From NCBI GenBank assembly GCA_018798825.1, contig CP076354.1, positions 1,550,001 to 1,614,000 of the forward strand: a stretch of 64,000 nt of DNA. The letters are read 5' to 3'. Below are positions 56,718 to 64,000 of the stretch, piece after piece. The stretch is from Ochrobactrum sp. BTU1. Its GTDB lineage: Bacteria; Pseudomonadota; Alphaproteobacteria; Rhizobiales; Rhizobiaceae. The notes under the pieces are model-generated. The model made no database searches. It worked only from the letters and a program-made list of their open reading frames with translations, and was not told where the DNA came from. The translations under genes and the position numbers were made by a program. Within the stretch, counting starts at the first letter, position 1. Every line of letters starts with the position of its first letter.

Positions 56718-57083
56718 TCAGCGAGAGCGAAACGTGATATTGCAGCTCTTCTGGGCTCCAGCGACCTCCAATGCCTGCATTTCACCTTTCAAGCGGGCAA
56801 CATCGGCGGCTTTTGCACCATTACCTTCATTGAAGAAAAGTACGGGCCAGAACAGGACAAGACCAACCCCTGTTTTTACTGCGTCTCCAGTCGCCGCTGA
56901 ATCTTGGCGCCCTGAAGCCGCGGCTGCACTATATGAAACACGCACGGCCTCTTCTTTCAGAGCGGCACATGAAAGCGAGCTGTATGCCGAAGGAGATACA
57001 TAACTCGCCGAAATACTACTGGAGCGCGATGCACAACCGGCAACAACAGATAAAAATACTACTAACATTAGAATATTCTTCAT
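56718..57083 (-). CDS. small lipoprotein of unknown function
   Basis: A 121-residue protein. The signal peptide ('NILMLVVFLSVVAGC') ends in lipobox VAGC at Cys 17. It has a Ser-rich region, then 'CAALKEEAVRVSYSAAAASGRQDSAATGDAVKTGVGLVLFWPVLFFNEGNGAKAADVARLKGEMQALEVA', a pattern (two Cys, hydrophobic GVGLVLFWPVLFF stretch and helical tail) common in small envelope lipoproteins, but not assignable. ATG 57083 was chosen (GGG upstream); 57089 is possible. Confidence 0.75.
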   Translation of the reverse strand: MKNILMLVVFLSVVAGCASRSSSISASYVSPSAYSSLSCAALKEEAVRVSYSAAAASGRQDSAATGDAVKTGVGLVLFWPVLFFNEGNGAKAADVARLKGEMQALEVAGAQKSCNITFRSR

Positions 57084-57199
57084 AAACATACCCAATAAAT
57101 AAAATAATTCACTGGGCCTTATATTTATAAATATGAATATATGATGACAATCCCAAACTATAAATAAACATAAAGGCACATATAATAGATACGTAAATT

Positions 57200-57224
57200 A
57201 AAGGCGACGCATAGCGCCGCCTTT
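57200..57224 (-). terminator. intrinsic terminator of leuA
   Basis: On the minus strand: 11-bp stem AAAGGCGGCGC/GCGTCGCCTTT (one wobble) with a 3-base loop, then AATTTA, 20 bases after the leuA stop. Confidence 0.8.
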
Positions 57225-57244
57225 AATAGAATAAATTGCCCGTA

Positions 57245-58966
57245 TTATTTTCCGATTACGCGATTGGCTGCCGAAACAATTGCTTCGAGCGAGGCGCTCA
57301 CGATGTTGTCGTTGATACCGGCGCCGAACAATTTGCCGTCCGGGTATGCAACTTCAACATAGGAAATAGCAGCCGCGTCCGAACCTTGCTTTAGCGAATG
57401 CTCGGAGTAATCGATAACCGACATCTTCACGCCCAGATATTTCGACAGCGCATCGATGAAGCCATCAATCGGGCCTGTACCCTTGCCTTCGATATTCTTG
57501 GTCACGCCGTTATCGGTGATTTCAGCGGTCAGAATACGACGACCCTTCTGTTCAGGATCTGGATAGGTGTGGTGATCCACGAACTTGATGCGGCCTTCTG
57601 CCTGTTCGACATAGAGCTTCTGGAACTCTTCATGAATGCGCTTTGATGGCAGTTCCTTGCCTTCATCATCCGTGATGTTCTGGATGATTTCGCGGAACTC
57701 GACCTGCAGATTGCGCGGCAGGTTCAAACCGTAATCAGCCTGCAGAATATAGGCGATACCGCCCTTACCAGACTGCGAATTAATGCGGATGATCGCTTCA
57801 TAGGAACGGCCAACATCCTGTGGATCGATTGGCAGATAAGGCACTTCCCAGACCGGCGAATTGGCGGTCTTGCGAACCTTCATACCCTTGTTGATCGCAT
57901 CCTGATGCGAACCCGAGAAAGCCGTATAGACCAGCTCGCCCACATAGGGATGACGCTCGGCAATCTTCAGCTGGTTTGAATATTCGTAGACATCCTTCAT
58001 GCGATTGATGTCCGTGCAATCCAGCTCTGGATCAATGCCCTGCGTGTACATGTTGAGCGCCAGCGTCACCACATCAACATTGCCGGTGCGTTCGCCATTG
58101 CCGAACAGCGTGCCTTCAACGCGATCAGCCCCCGCCATCAGGCCGAGTTCCGTTGCAGCGATGCCCGTTCCACGATCATTGTGCGGGTGCAGCGAAATGA
58201 TCAGGTTTTCGCGATTGTCGAGATTGCGGCACATCCATTCTATCTGGTCGGCGTAAACATTTGGCGTGTTCATTTCGACAGTGGATGGCAGGTTGAGGAT
58301 CAGCTTGTGCTCTGCTGTCGGCTTGACGATTTCCGTCACCGCATTGCAGATTTCCAGCGCCACTTCCAGCTCGGTGCCGGTGAAGCTTTCTGGCGAATAC
58401 TGGAAACGATAACCACCACCTGCCTTGGAAGCCATGTCCATGATCATCTTTGCGGCATCGGTCGCAATCTGCTTGATGCCCTTAACGTCCTTGTTGAAAA
58501 CAACGCGGCGCTGCAATTCACTGGTCGAATTGTAGAAGTGGATGATTGGCGTCTTAGCACCTTCCAGCGCTTCAAACGTACGCGTGATCAATTCAGGACG
58601 GCACTGCACCAGCACCTGCAGATCAACTTCGTCAGGCGTGTCGCCCTGCTCGATTGCCCAACGGCAGAAGTCGAAATCTGTCTGCGAAGCCGATGGAAAG
58701 CCGATTTCAATTTCAGGGAAACCCATATCGACCAGCAAGCGGAACATGCGTTCCTTACGGTCGTGGCCCATTGGGTCGATCAGTGCCTGATTACCGTCGC
58801 GCAAATCGACCGAACACCAGATCGGCGCCTTTTCGATGCGCTTTGCAGGCCAAGTGCGGTCGTCGAGTTTTGGGTAAGGAAACGGCGAATATTTCACGGC
58901 CGCGTCTGGCATACCTTTATGCTTAGCAGCGGAATTCGGCGTGTTTACGTTCTGATTCATGGTCAT
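57245..58966 (-). CDS. leuA: 2-isopropylmalate synthase
   Basis: LeuA condenses acetyl-CoA with 2-ketoisovalerate, the first step to leucine. The 573-residue protein is the long (LeuA type 2) form: 'WCSVDLRDGNQALIDPMGHDRKERMFRLLVDMGFPEIEIGFPSASQTDFDF', then the metal-binding 'SLHPHNDRGTGIAATELGLMAGADRVEGTLFGNGERTGN'. A C-terminal allosteric LeuA dimer domain (about 430-570) provides leucine feedback inhibition. ATG 58966 was chosen because GGGAGG lies five bases upstream; ATG 58960 is also in frame. The leader region upstream carries a leucine-rich ORF and hairpin. Confidence 0.97.
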   Translation of the reverse strand: MTMNQNVNTPNSAAKHKGMPDAAVKYSPFPYPKLDDRTWPAKRIEKAPIWCSVDLRDGNQALIDPMGHDRKERMFRLLVDMGFPEIEIGFPSASQTDFDFCRWAIEQGDTPDEVDLQVLVQCRPELITRTFEALEGAKTPIIHFYNSTSELQRRVVFNKDVKGIKQIATDAAKMIMDMASKAGGGYRFQYSPESFTGTELEVALEICNAVTEIVKPTAEHKLILNLPSTVEMNTPNVYADQIEWMCRNLDNRENLIISLHPHNDRGTGIAATELGLMAGADRVEGTLFGNGERTGNVDVVTLALNMYTQGIDPELDCTDINRMKDVYEYSNQLKIAERHPYVGELVYTAFSGSHQDAINKGMKVRKTANSPVWEVPYLPIDPQDVGRSYEAIIRINSQSGKGGIAYILQADYGLNLPRNLQVEFREIIQNITDDEGKELPSKRIHEEFQKLYVEQAEGRIKFVDHHTYPDPEQKGRRILTAEITDNGVTKNIEGKGTGPIDGFIDALSKYLGVKMSVIDYSEHSLKQGSDAAAISYVEVAYPDGKLFGAGINDNIVSASLEAIVSAANRVIGK

Positions 58967-59050
58967 CTCATCCTCCCGGCGTACTAAGCAGTTCTGTACT
59001 GCTGTAACGACACGGATATCTCGTCTTAAAATTCAAATTTGGATTTTGAG

Positions 59051-59099
59051 AAAGGAGCATGCGTCAGCGGGACTTCAATCGACCGCCGGACGCTCCTTT
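59051..59099 (-). terminator. candidate transcription attenuator hairpin of leuA
   Basis: On the minus strand, AAAGGAGCGTC pairs with GACGC(ATGC)TCCTTT (4-base bulge), with an inner GCGG/CCGC helix. It begins directly at the stop codon of the leucine-rich leader ORF and lies about 85-135 bases before leuA. The T-run is weak (TTTCTC), so termination may need help. Confidence 0.5.
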
Positions 59100-59215
59100 C
59101 AACGAGCCCGACGATCGCCGCTAAGGCCGAGGGTAAGAAGCGAGTTTAGAACGCAAACGTTCACGCGCGCGCTGGAAGCGGCGCTCGAATGTTCCATAGA
59201 TGTTGCGTTCTTCAT
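59099..59215 (-). CDS. candidate leucine-rich leader peptide of leuA
   Basis: A 38-codon ORF from ATG 59215 (or 32 codons from ATG 59197) ending TGA at 59099-59101. Near the end it encodes 'VLNSLLTLGLSG', with five Leu in nine codons (CTA, CTT, CTT, CTC, CTT). The stop codon meets the attenuator hairpin. This is the expected layout of a leuA attenuation leader. No good Shine-Dalgarno was seen for either start, so the exact start is open. Confidence 0.55.
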   Translation of the reverse strand: MKNATSMEHSSAASSARVNVCVLNSLLTLGLSGDRRAR

Positions 59216-59274
59216 AACCATGGAAACGCTTTTACACTCGAGGTTCAAAACGCGCAAGCCGCTATTTGTTTCAT

Positions 59275-59372
59275 GCGCACCCCGAAAAGTGCGTAGCGGT
59301 TTTCGGATAGGATGCGCATCAAATATAAAGATTAGAGCGCCGATCTGATAAAATCAGATCGAAACGCGCTCT
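59275..59372. repeat. composite palindromic repeat, locus 7
   Basis: Module A (59275-59320): GCGCACCCCGAAAAGTG...CGGTTTTCGG...GATGCGC. A second palindrome (59334-59372), AGAGCGC.GATCTGAT/ATCAGATC.GCGCTCT. Its minus-strand edge TAGAGCGCG supplies the stop codon of the CDF transporter gene. Confidence 0.85.
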
Positions 59373-60279
59373 AGGCGAAAGGCACTGAACTCGTGCCAAT
59401 CGGCAGTTTTGCCTCATCTTCCGGCTCAACATGGATCACAACACGCGCGCTTTCGATCTGCGTCTTCAGTGCGTCTTCGATTCGGTCGCATATGACATGC
59501 GCGTCGCCCACGCTCATTTCGGCAGCCACAACCAGATGAAACTCGATGAAAGTTACACGGCCTGCAATGCGGGTCTTGAGATCATGAACCTCAATCGCGC
59601 CACCGGCATTTGCTGAAATAACGTCGCGAATCCGCATTTCCTCAGAGGGTTCGACACCGATATCCATCAAGCCCTGTACGGATTTATTGATAACGCCCCA
59701 CCCCTGCCAGAGAATGTTGATAGCAACCAGAATGGCAAGCAGCGGATCGAGGATCGCCCAGCCTGTTATGACGGCTCCAACCAGACCAACCAGAACACCG
59801 ACCGATGTAAACACGTCAGTCATAATATGCTGACCATCTGCTTCCAGCGCTGGCGAACGCGCACTGCGACCCGTGCGAATAAGCAGCATGGCCCAGAAAG
59901 CATTTATCACAGCAGCGCCCGTATTGATCGCAAGACCCAGCCACGGCTCATCAAGCTGACGCGGATTCTCAAGCGCAGACCATGCTTCTTTTGCAATCAA
60001 AAGCGCCGCAATCGTAATCAGTACGCCTTCGACAACTGCCGAAATATACTCTGCTTTATGATGGCCAAACGGGTGGTTTTCATCCGCTGGCTTATAGCTG
60101 ACACTGATCGCCCACCAGGCGCCAAGTGCCGCAATCACATTGACGATGGATTCCAGAGCATCCGAATAGAGTGCCACGGAGCCGGTCACTGCATAGGCCA
60201 GATATTTCAGCCCCATTACGCCCAGCGCAACAGGAATCGACCAAGCGGCGAGCCGCCGAACTTTTACACTCGCGTCCAT
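59371..60279 (-). CDS. cation diffusion facilitator (CDF) metal transporter
   Basis: A 302-residue CDF transporter with six transmembrane helices. Metal site in TM2 is 'LYSDALESIVN' (D-x-x-E variant of the usual D-x-x-x-D) and in TM5 'ADGQHIMTDVFTS' (H-x-x-x-D). Cytoplasmic C-terminal domain 'AIEVHDLKTRIAGRVTFIEFHLVVA'. Zinc, iron or manganese export by proton antiport. ATG 60279 has AAGG six bases upstream. TAG stop is in the repeat edge. Confidence 0.92.
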   Translation of the reverse strand: MDASVKVRRLAAWSIPVALGVMGLKYLAYAVTGSVALYSDALESIVNVIAALGAWWAISVSYKPADENHPFGHHKAEYISAVVEGVLITIAALLIAKEAWSALENPRQLDEPWLGLAINTGAAVINAFWAMLLIRTGRSARSPALEADGQHIMTDVFTSVGVLVGLVGAVITGWAILDPLLAILVAINILWQGWGVINKSVQGLMDIGVEPSEEMRIRDVISANAGGAIEVHDLKTRIAGRVTFIEFHLVVAAEMSVGDAHVICDRIEDALKTQIESARVVIHVEPEDEAKLPIGTSSVPFA

Positions 60280-60533
60280 CACAAACCTTCAGATACTTTA
60301 ATTCTTATCCCGACAGGCGGGTTCAGGCTAACAAGAAGCCTATTGCGCATTCACTCCGGCGTGGCCGGTAAGCAGCATTTCGATAGCCGTTCTATAGCCC
60401 ATAAAATCCAAATTTCGAAACCCTGTTTTTTTACTTCGCGCATTTAATTTTCTCTTGCGAATGCAATGCATTACAGTTGCAAATGGTTCGCCAAAGCAGC
60501 TCTGAAAAACCATGATTTTATAAGGCCATAAAC

Positions 60534-60566
60534 GAAAAAACCGGCCGCGGTTTTCACCACGACCGG
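60534..60566 (-). terminator. intrinsic terminator downstream of trpE(G)
   Basis: On the minus strand: 10-bp stem CCGGTCGTGG/CCGCGGCCGG (with wobbles), followed by TTTTTT. It lies beyond the repeat, about 130 bases after the gene. Confidence 0.85.
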
Positions 60567-60596
60567 CTCATTGTTTTGCAACTGAGGAAATCGATT

Positions 60597-60696
60597 AGAG
60601 CGCATCCCGAAAAGTGCGAAGCGGTTTTCGGAACAAGATGCGCGCAAAAAATAGATAGAGCATTTCCAATGACTCAATCAAAACAGGAAATGCTCT
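60597..60696. repeat. composite palindromic repeat, locus 8 (modules A and B)
   Basis: Module A (about 60597-60644) and module B (60657-60696), the latter the same as locus 3. The minus-strand edge TAGAGC supplies the trpE(G) stop codon. It is located between the gene and its terminator. Confidence 0.9.
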
Positions 60697-62890
60697 AGTA
60701 ATTGCTGCGACGCGCTTTGTGCTTTGCTGCAAAATGCACCACGACATTTTCGATCATTCGCATCCCCGCATTATGACCAAGCGTCATGATGGATTCGGGG
60801 TGGAACTGAACGGCTGCCACAGGCTCTTTTTTATGTTCAAAAGCCATGATGACGCCGTCCTCTGTCTCCGCCGTGACCAGAAAATCATCCGGCAGACGTT
60901 CAGGATCAGCAAAGATCGAGTGATAGCGGCCAACCGTTACTTCCTTCGGCAGGCCCGAGAAGATGCGTTCAGGCTTTGAAACCCGGATACGCGAGGGCTT
61001 GCCATGCATCGGAATGCGCAGCTGACGCAGCGTGCCGCCATAGGCTTCTGCCAAAGCTTGAAGCCCAAGGCAGACACCGAAGATCGGCAGCTGACGCTTA
61101 CGCGCCTTGTCGATGGTCGCCTTGCAATCGAAGTCCTGCGGTGTACCCGGTCCGGGCGACAGCACAACAAGATCAGGATTAATGCGGTCGAACACTTCCT
61201 CGGCGACCGGCGAGCGTACCGTAGAAACCGTAGCACCCGTCTGGCGGAAGTAATTGGCGAGCGTGTGCACGAAGGAGTCTTCGTGATCGACCAGCAGGAT
61301 CGAAATCCCCTCGCCCACCTTTGCAGCAACACGTTCTTCAGCAACCTGATTGCTCTTCTGTGCTTCACGCACAGCAGCGATCATCGCGGATGCCTTCAGT
61401 TCGGTTTCTGCTTCCTCCTCTTCAGGATTGGAATCAAACAGCAGCGTCGCACCGGCGCGGATCTGTGCCACACCATCCTTAACGCGGATCGTGCGCAGCG
61501 TAAGCCCGGTGTTCATGTCGCCGTTGAAGTGCATCATGCCGATGGCACCGCCATACCATGCGCGTGGGCTACGCTCGTTTTCTTCGAGAAAGCGCATGGC
61601 CCAAAGTTTTGGCGCACCGGTTACGGTTACAGCCCATGCATGACTGAGGAAGCCGTCAAAGGCATCCATACCGTCACGCAGACGGCCTTCGATATGGTCA
61701 ACAGTGTGGATCAGACGCGAGTACATCTCGATCTGACGACGACCGATCACCCGCACCGAACCTGGCTCACAAACCCGGCTTTTGTCATTGCGATCAACGT
61801 CCGAACACATGGTCAGCTCGGACTCGTCTTTCTTGGAATTGAGCAGTTTCAGAATCTGTTCCGAATCCGAAATTGCATCTTCACCTCGCTTGATGGTGCC
61901 GGAAATCGGGCAGGTCTCGATGCGACGGCCATTGACGCGCACGAACATTTCCGGCGAAGCGCCCACCAGATACTCGTTCTCTCCAAGATTGATGAAGAAC
62001 GAATAAGGCGATGGATTGATCGACTTCAGGCGACGGAAGATTTCCGAAGGGGCCGTGTGGCAGCGCTCATAGAAAGTCTGCCCCGGCACGACTTCAAACA
62101 GATCGCCGCGCTTGAAGCTTTCCTTCGCGCGTTCGACCAGCTTGGCATATTCGCCCGGATTATGATCGCCACGCGGCAGATCGCGCTCTGCGGGCTTGAA
62201 TGGCTGCACCGGTGTCGCCCGTGCAAGATCATGCGTTGAAGAGCCGCCGCAGACAAATTCGTAGCGATCCACCCATGCGCGCGCCGAATAGTGGTCGGCC
62301 ACAAAAATTTCGTCCGGGATGAAAAGCACCAGATCACGCTGATCATCCGGGCGCTTCAACTTGTACTGAATTGGATCGAACTGGAATGCCAGATCATAGC
62401 CAAACGCACCGTAAAGGCCGAGATTTGCATCTTCCTCAGAGAAGAAAAGGCCCACAATCGCGCGCAATACAGTGAAGACCGAAGGCATACGCGAGCGTTC
62501 TTCTTCGGTGAATGTGCCGGTCGGTTCAGCAATCGTCAGCTCGATAAGATCTTCACTGGCCTTATCGACCTTCACTTCGGCAAGCGCCTGAACCGTCTTG
62601 AGGATCGGGCGCAGCAGGATCGTTCCGCGCTTGTTCAGCGCTTCAATGCGCATCTGGCGATTGCGGGAGGTAATCACGACTGGCGGATCGACAATTGCCG
62701 TGTCCCATCGCGTGTAGCGGCCGGGATATTCGTAGTTGGAAGAAAAGACCGCGCCTCGCCGCTCATTGAGAGCATCGATATAAGTCTCGATAGCTCCCTT
62801 ATAAGCAGTCAAATGGCGCACACGTTCGACAACAATGCCGCCCGCTGTCTCGTGCGTGAATATCTCGCTATCCGCAATCTTCGCATTCAT
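60695..62890 (-). CDS. trpE(G): fused anthranilate synthase TrpE(G)
   Basis: A 731-residue fusion of the TrpE (chorismate-binding) and TrpG (glutamine amidotransferase) subunits, the rhizobial arrangement. The TrpE part spans about 1-500 ('[28 protein letters not shown]', '[14 protein letters not shown]'). The TrpG part follows from about 530: '[19 protein letters not shown]', '[13 protein letters not shown]', '[19 protein letters not shown]' (catalytic Cys) and 'VQFHPESIM'. ATG 62890 is the conserved start (GGGA upstream); the frame to 62953 begins TTG. Attenuated by trpL upstream. Confidence 0.97.
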   Translation of the reverse strand: MNAKIADSEIFTHETAGGIVVERVRHLTAYKGAIETYIDALNERRGAVFSSNYEYPGRYTRWDTAIVDPPVVITSRNRQMRIEALNKRGTILLRPILKTVQALAEVKVDKASEDLIELTIAEPTGTFTEEERSRMPSVFTVLRAIVGLFFSEEDANLGLYGAFGYDLAFQFDPIQYKLKRPDDQRDLVLFIPDEIFVADHYSARAWVDRYEFVCGGSSTHDLARATPVQPFKPAERDLPRGDHNPGEYAKLVERAKESFKRGDLFEVVPGQTFYERCHTAPSEIFRRLKSINPSPYSFFINLGENEYLVGASPEMFVRVNGRRIETCPISGTIKRGEDAISDSEQILKLLNSKKDESELTMCSDVDRNDKSRVCEPGSVRVIGRRQIEMYSRLIHTVDHIEGRLRDGMDAFDGFLSHAWAVTVTGAPKLWAMRFLEENERSPRAWYGGAIGMMHFNGDMNTGLTLRTIRVKDGVAQIRAGATLLFDSNPEEEEAETELKASAMIAAVREAQKSNQVAEERVAAKVGEGISILLVDHEDSFVHTLANYFRQTGATVSTVRSPVAEEVFDRINPDLVVLSPGPGTPQDFDCKATIDKARKRQLPIFGVCLGLQALAEAYGGTLRQLRIPMHGKPSRIRVSKPERIFSGLPKEVTVGRYHSIFADPERLPDDFLVTAETEDGVIMAFEHKKEPVAAVQFHPESIMTLGHNAGMRMIENVVVHFAAKHKARRSNY

Positions 62891-62981
62891 GACTGGCAAT
62901 TCCCAAGTGTTATTCGTTATCGAGCACTTCCAAAGCTCAGGCCCCTCAACCAAAGCGCATCGTGCTTCGGCTTTTTATTCT

Positions 62982-63027
62982 CGTATGTCTTAGCCCAAAA
63001 CCGGTTTCCGCTCTTGGGCAACATGCG
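62982..63027. repeat. palindromic repeat in the trpE leader (locus 9, module A variant)
   Basis: GTATGTCTTAGCCCAAAACCGG...GGGCAACATGCG, with CCAAAACCGGTTTCCGCTCTTGG core on the plus strand. It lies in the transcribed leader, between the trp terminator and the trpE(G) ATG. Confidence 0.7.
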
Positions 63028-63051
63028 GTGGCATTATTCAAACAGCCAAAC

Positions 63052-63083
63052 AAAAAGGCCGCCCGGATAATCCCAGCGGCCTT
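63052..63083 (-). terminator. trp attenuator terminator
   Basis: On the minus strand: GGCCGC-(13 nt)-GCGGCC followed by TTTTTG. The left arm GGCCGCT can also pair with AGCGGCC just after the trpL stop (63115-63121), so terminator and antiterminator exclude each other. Confidence 0.92.
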
Positions 63084-63122
63084 AACTAAAACGCAAATGC
63101 ACAAACGCCTGCGTGGCCGCTT

Positions 63123-63170
63123 TTAGCGAGCCCACCACCAGATTTTTGTGTCAATGCGCGAAATGTTCAT
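63123..63170 (-). CDS. trpL: trp leader peptide TrpL
   Basis: A 15-residue peptide, MNISRIDTKIWWWAR, with three consecutive Trp codons followed by GCT CGC TAA. The terminator hairpin lies 40-70 bases downstream and trpE(G) 230 bases further. There is no Shine-Dalgarno; a -10-like CTAACA ends eight bases before the ATG. That suggests transcription starts at or next to the ATG and that the peptide is translated leaderless, as in Sinorhizobium trpL (family knowledge). Ribosome stalling at the Trp codons would let the antiterminator form. Confidence 0.93.
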   Translation of the reverse strand: MNISRIDTKIWWWAR

Positions 63171-63178
63171 GGCGATAC

Positions 63179-63206
63179 TGTTAGCCTTCCCTCGCATCGC
63201 TTGCAA
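63179..63206 (-). promoter_or_regulatory. probable trp promoter
   Basis: On the minus strand: TTGCAA (63201-63206), 16-base spacer, CTAACA (63179-63184), then eight bases to the trpL ATG. Confidence 0.55.
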
Positions 63207-63300
63207 CTGGAAAATTCAAAGCTTCAAATCACTGATGTCGACCTGTCAGAATTGACGTGTTTCAGCGGCGCAAAATTTCTAGAATGTATCATCCCGCACA

Positions 63301-63461
63301 AAAAGAAAATCCGGACTGCTTTAAATAGTCCGGATTCTCCCTAGTCCTTGATAAGGACAAATTGACTAAAGGTTGGAGTACCTTTTCCGGCCCGCCGTGG
63401 GTATAACACCTGCCAAAAGTCTTAACTCTATGCGTGCAATATCACTTTAAGTACACCTATT
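63301..63461 (-). ncRNA. candidate small RNA between trpL and the Lrp gene
   Basis: On the minus strand, TTGACA (63491-63496) and TCCATA (63468-63473), 17 bases apart, predict a start near 63461. The transcript would end at a strong terminator: stem AATCCGGACT/AGTCCGGATT (63308-63336) followed by TTCTTTTTG. There is no ORF in the ~160-nt interval. Internal features are 'GGTACTCCAACC' and 'CTAGGGAG'. Several rhizobial sRNAs (AbcR type) lie beside Lrp genes as I recall, but identity is not proven. Confidence 0.5.
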
Positions 63462-63664
63462 TACTACTATGGATTGCACATTTCCGCAACTGTCAAGTCT
63501 ATCGTCGTAGCCTTCTACCAAACCGTGTAATGCAGCTGTAATTTAAGTATGTTTCAAAAATTTTGCCTTGCGTGCGAGACGGATTTCGGATTCATTTCGC
63601 AAGCAAATCATTTATAAACTAACAATAAAAAGCCGCCATCGCAGGCGGTCGAGTGGGGACACCA

Positions 63665-64000
63665 ATGAAGAATCTTGATGTAATGGACAGGAGTATTCTG
63701 CACGCCCTTCAAGAGAACGGGCGACTGACCAATACTGAACTTGCCGATCGTATTAATCTGTCTCAGACAGCCACCGCAGAACGCGTCAAACGCCTCACCC
63801 GCGAAGGCTATATTCTCGGCTACTCTGCCCATCTGTCGCCAAAGATGCTTGATCGGTCCATGCTGGTTTTCATTGAAATCAAGCTTGATCGCACCACGCC
63901 AGAGGTCTTTGAAACCTTCTCCGCCTTCACGCGCGGCAATCCCGATATTCTCGAATGTCATATGGTTGCAGGCGGCTTCGATTATTTGATCAAGGCACGC
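63665..64000 (+). CDS. Lrp/AsnC-family transcriptional regulator, 3' end cut by the window
   Basis: 112 residues visible. N-terminal helix-turn-helix 'DRSILHALQENGRLTNTELADRINLSQTATAERVKRLTREGYI', then the start of the Lrp ligand-binding (RAM) domain 'LSPKMLDRSMLVFIEIKLDRTTPEVFETFSAF', 'HMVAGGFDYLIKAR'. The full protein is expected to be about 150-160 residues. GTGGGG lies eight to twelve bases upstream of ATG 63665. It is divergent from the candidate sRNA. Lrp proteins respond to amino acids, so its closeness to trp attenuation is suggestive. Confidence 0.92.
   Translation, partial: MKNLDVMDRSILHALQENGRLTNTELADRINLSQTATAERVKRLTREGYILGYSAHLSPKMLDRSMLVFIEIKLDRTTPEVFETFSAFTRGNPDILECHMVAGGFDYLIKAR

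Noticed and set aside
58967..59050. T-box or leucine riboswitch ahead of leuA
   Set aside because: No T-box consensus; the leader ORF and hairpin fit ribosome-mediated attenuation better.
59150..59230. alternative frame in the leuA leader ('YGTFERRFQRARERLRSKL')
   Set aside because: It has no start codon before its upstream stop, so it is not a plausible ORF despite a protein-like look.
61004..62239. 411-residue plus-strand ORF inside trpE(G)
   Set aside because: It is a shadow of the conserved fused anthranilate synthase; Arg/His-rich and without domains.
63301..63340. the CCGGACT hairpin as a plus-strand terminator
   Set aside because: There is no T-run on the plus strand, while the minus strand has TTCTTTTTG after the stem.

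Overview
The window looks like chromosomal DNA of an alphaproteobacterium of the order Rhizobiales, most probably the Brucella/Ochrobactrum group. The reasons are a BA14K-type secreted protein, a fused anthranilate synthase TrpE(G) preceded by a WWW leader peptide, a petABC operon, CTC-type ribosomal protein L25, a PetP/PetR-like regulator pair, and many short palindromic intergenic repeats of rhizobial type. Taxonomy is inferred from gene families and order; no search was run. Almost all of the window is core genome. I see no prophage, insertion sequence, integrase, CRISPR array, rRNA or tRNA.

Layout. 0-9.6 kb: SH3 protein, uvrB, a divergent quinone-reductase-like gene and HxlR regulator, a Kazal-domain lipoprotein, a lytic transglycosylase, a cold-shock gene with a long structured leader, a BA14K protein, a glyoxalase-II-like hydrolase and a small Gly-rich hydrophobic protein. 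9.6-16.2 kb: ilvE, then MarR, OmpR-type regulator and histidine kinase genes; crcB, csaA, a YbjN-like gene and ubiK on the minus strand. 16.3-22.2 kb: lgt, a MidA/NDUFAF7 methyltransferase, pgeF, a metal-ligand-less M24 protein, a lipoprotein and prs. 22.2-25.1 kb: chrA and a HerA-like ATPase. 25.4-29.6 kb: rplY, pth, a RibD-C reductase, ychF and two MaoC hydratases. 29.6-37.2 kb (minus strand): apt, petABC and a tandem pair of ABC half-transporters. 37.4-45.1 kb: trmL, a periplasmic purine nucleoside permease, hemF, a topAI/yjhX plus yjhQ toxin-antitoxin pair, an LpxO-like hydroxylase, and an overlapping cca/NUDIX/DUF1285 operon. 45.3-52.2 kb: MoxR, DUF58, DUF4159 and VWA operon. 52.3-57.2 kb: GNAT, xi-class GST, OmpW, NUDIX, phosphoesterase and a small lipoprotein. 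57.2-64 kb: leuA, a CDF metal transporter, trpE(G) and the start of an Lrp-family gene.

The most informative material is non-coding. trpE(G) is preceded by a complete attenuator: a probably leaderless 15-residue peptide (MNISRIDTKIWWWAR), mutually exclusive antiterminator and terminator stems, and a T-run. leuA has an analogous arrangement, with a short ORF carrying five Leu codons in nine positions directly before a hairpin. A 64-kb-wide family of two-module palindromic repeats (nine loci) sits between genes, and its TAGAGC edge supplies the TAG stop codon of four different genes. A candidate minus-strand small RNA with promoter and strong terminator lies between trpL and the Lrp gene. The topAI/yjhQ pair may have a tiny upstream ORF, which would parallel the leader-peptide control known for E. 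coli topAI.
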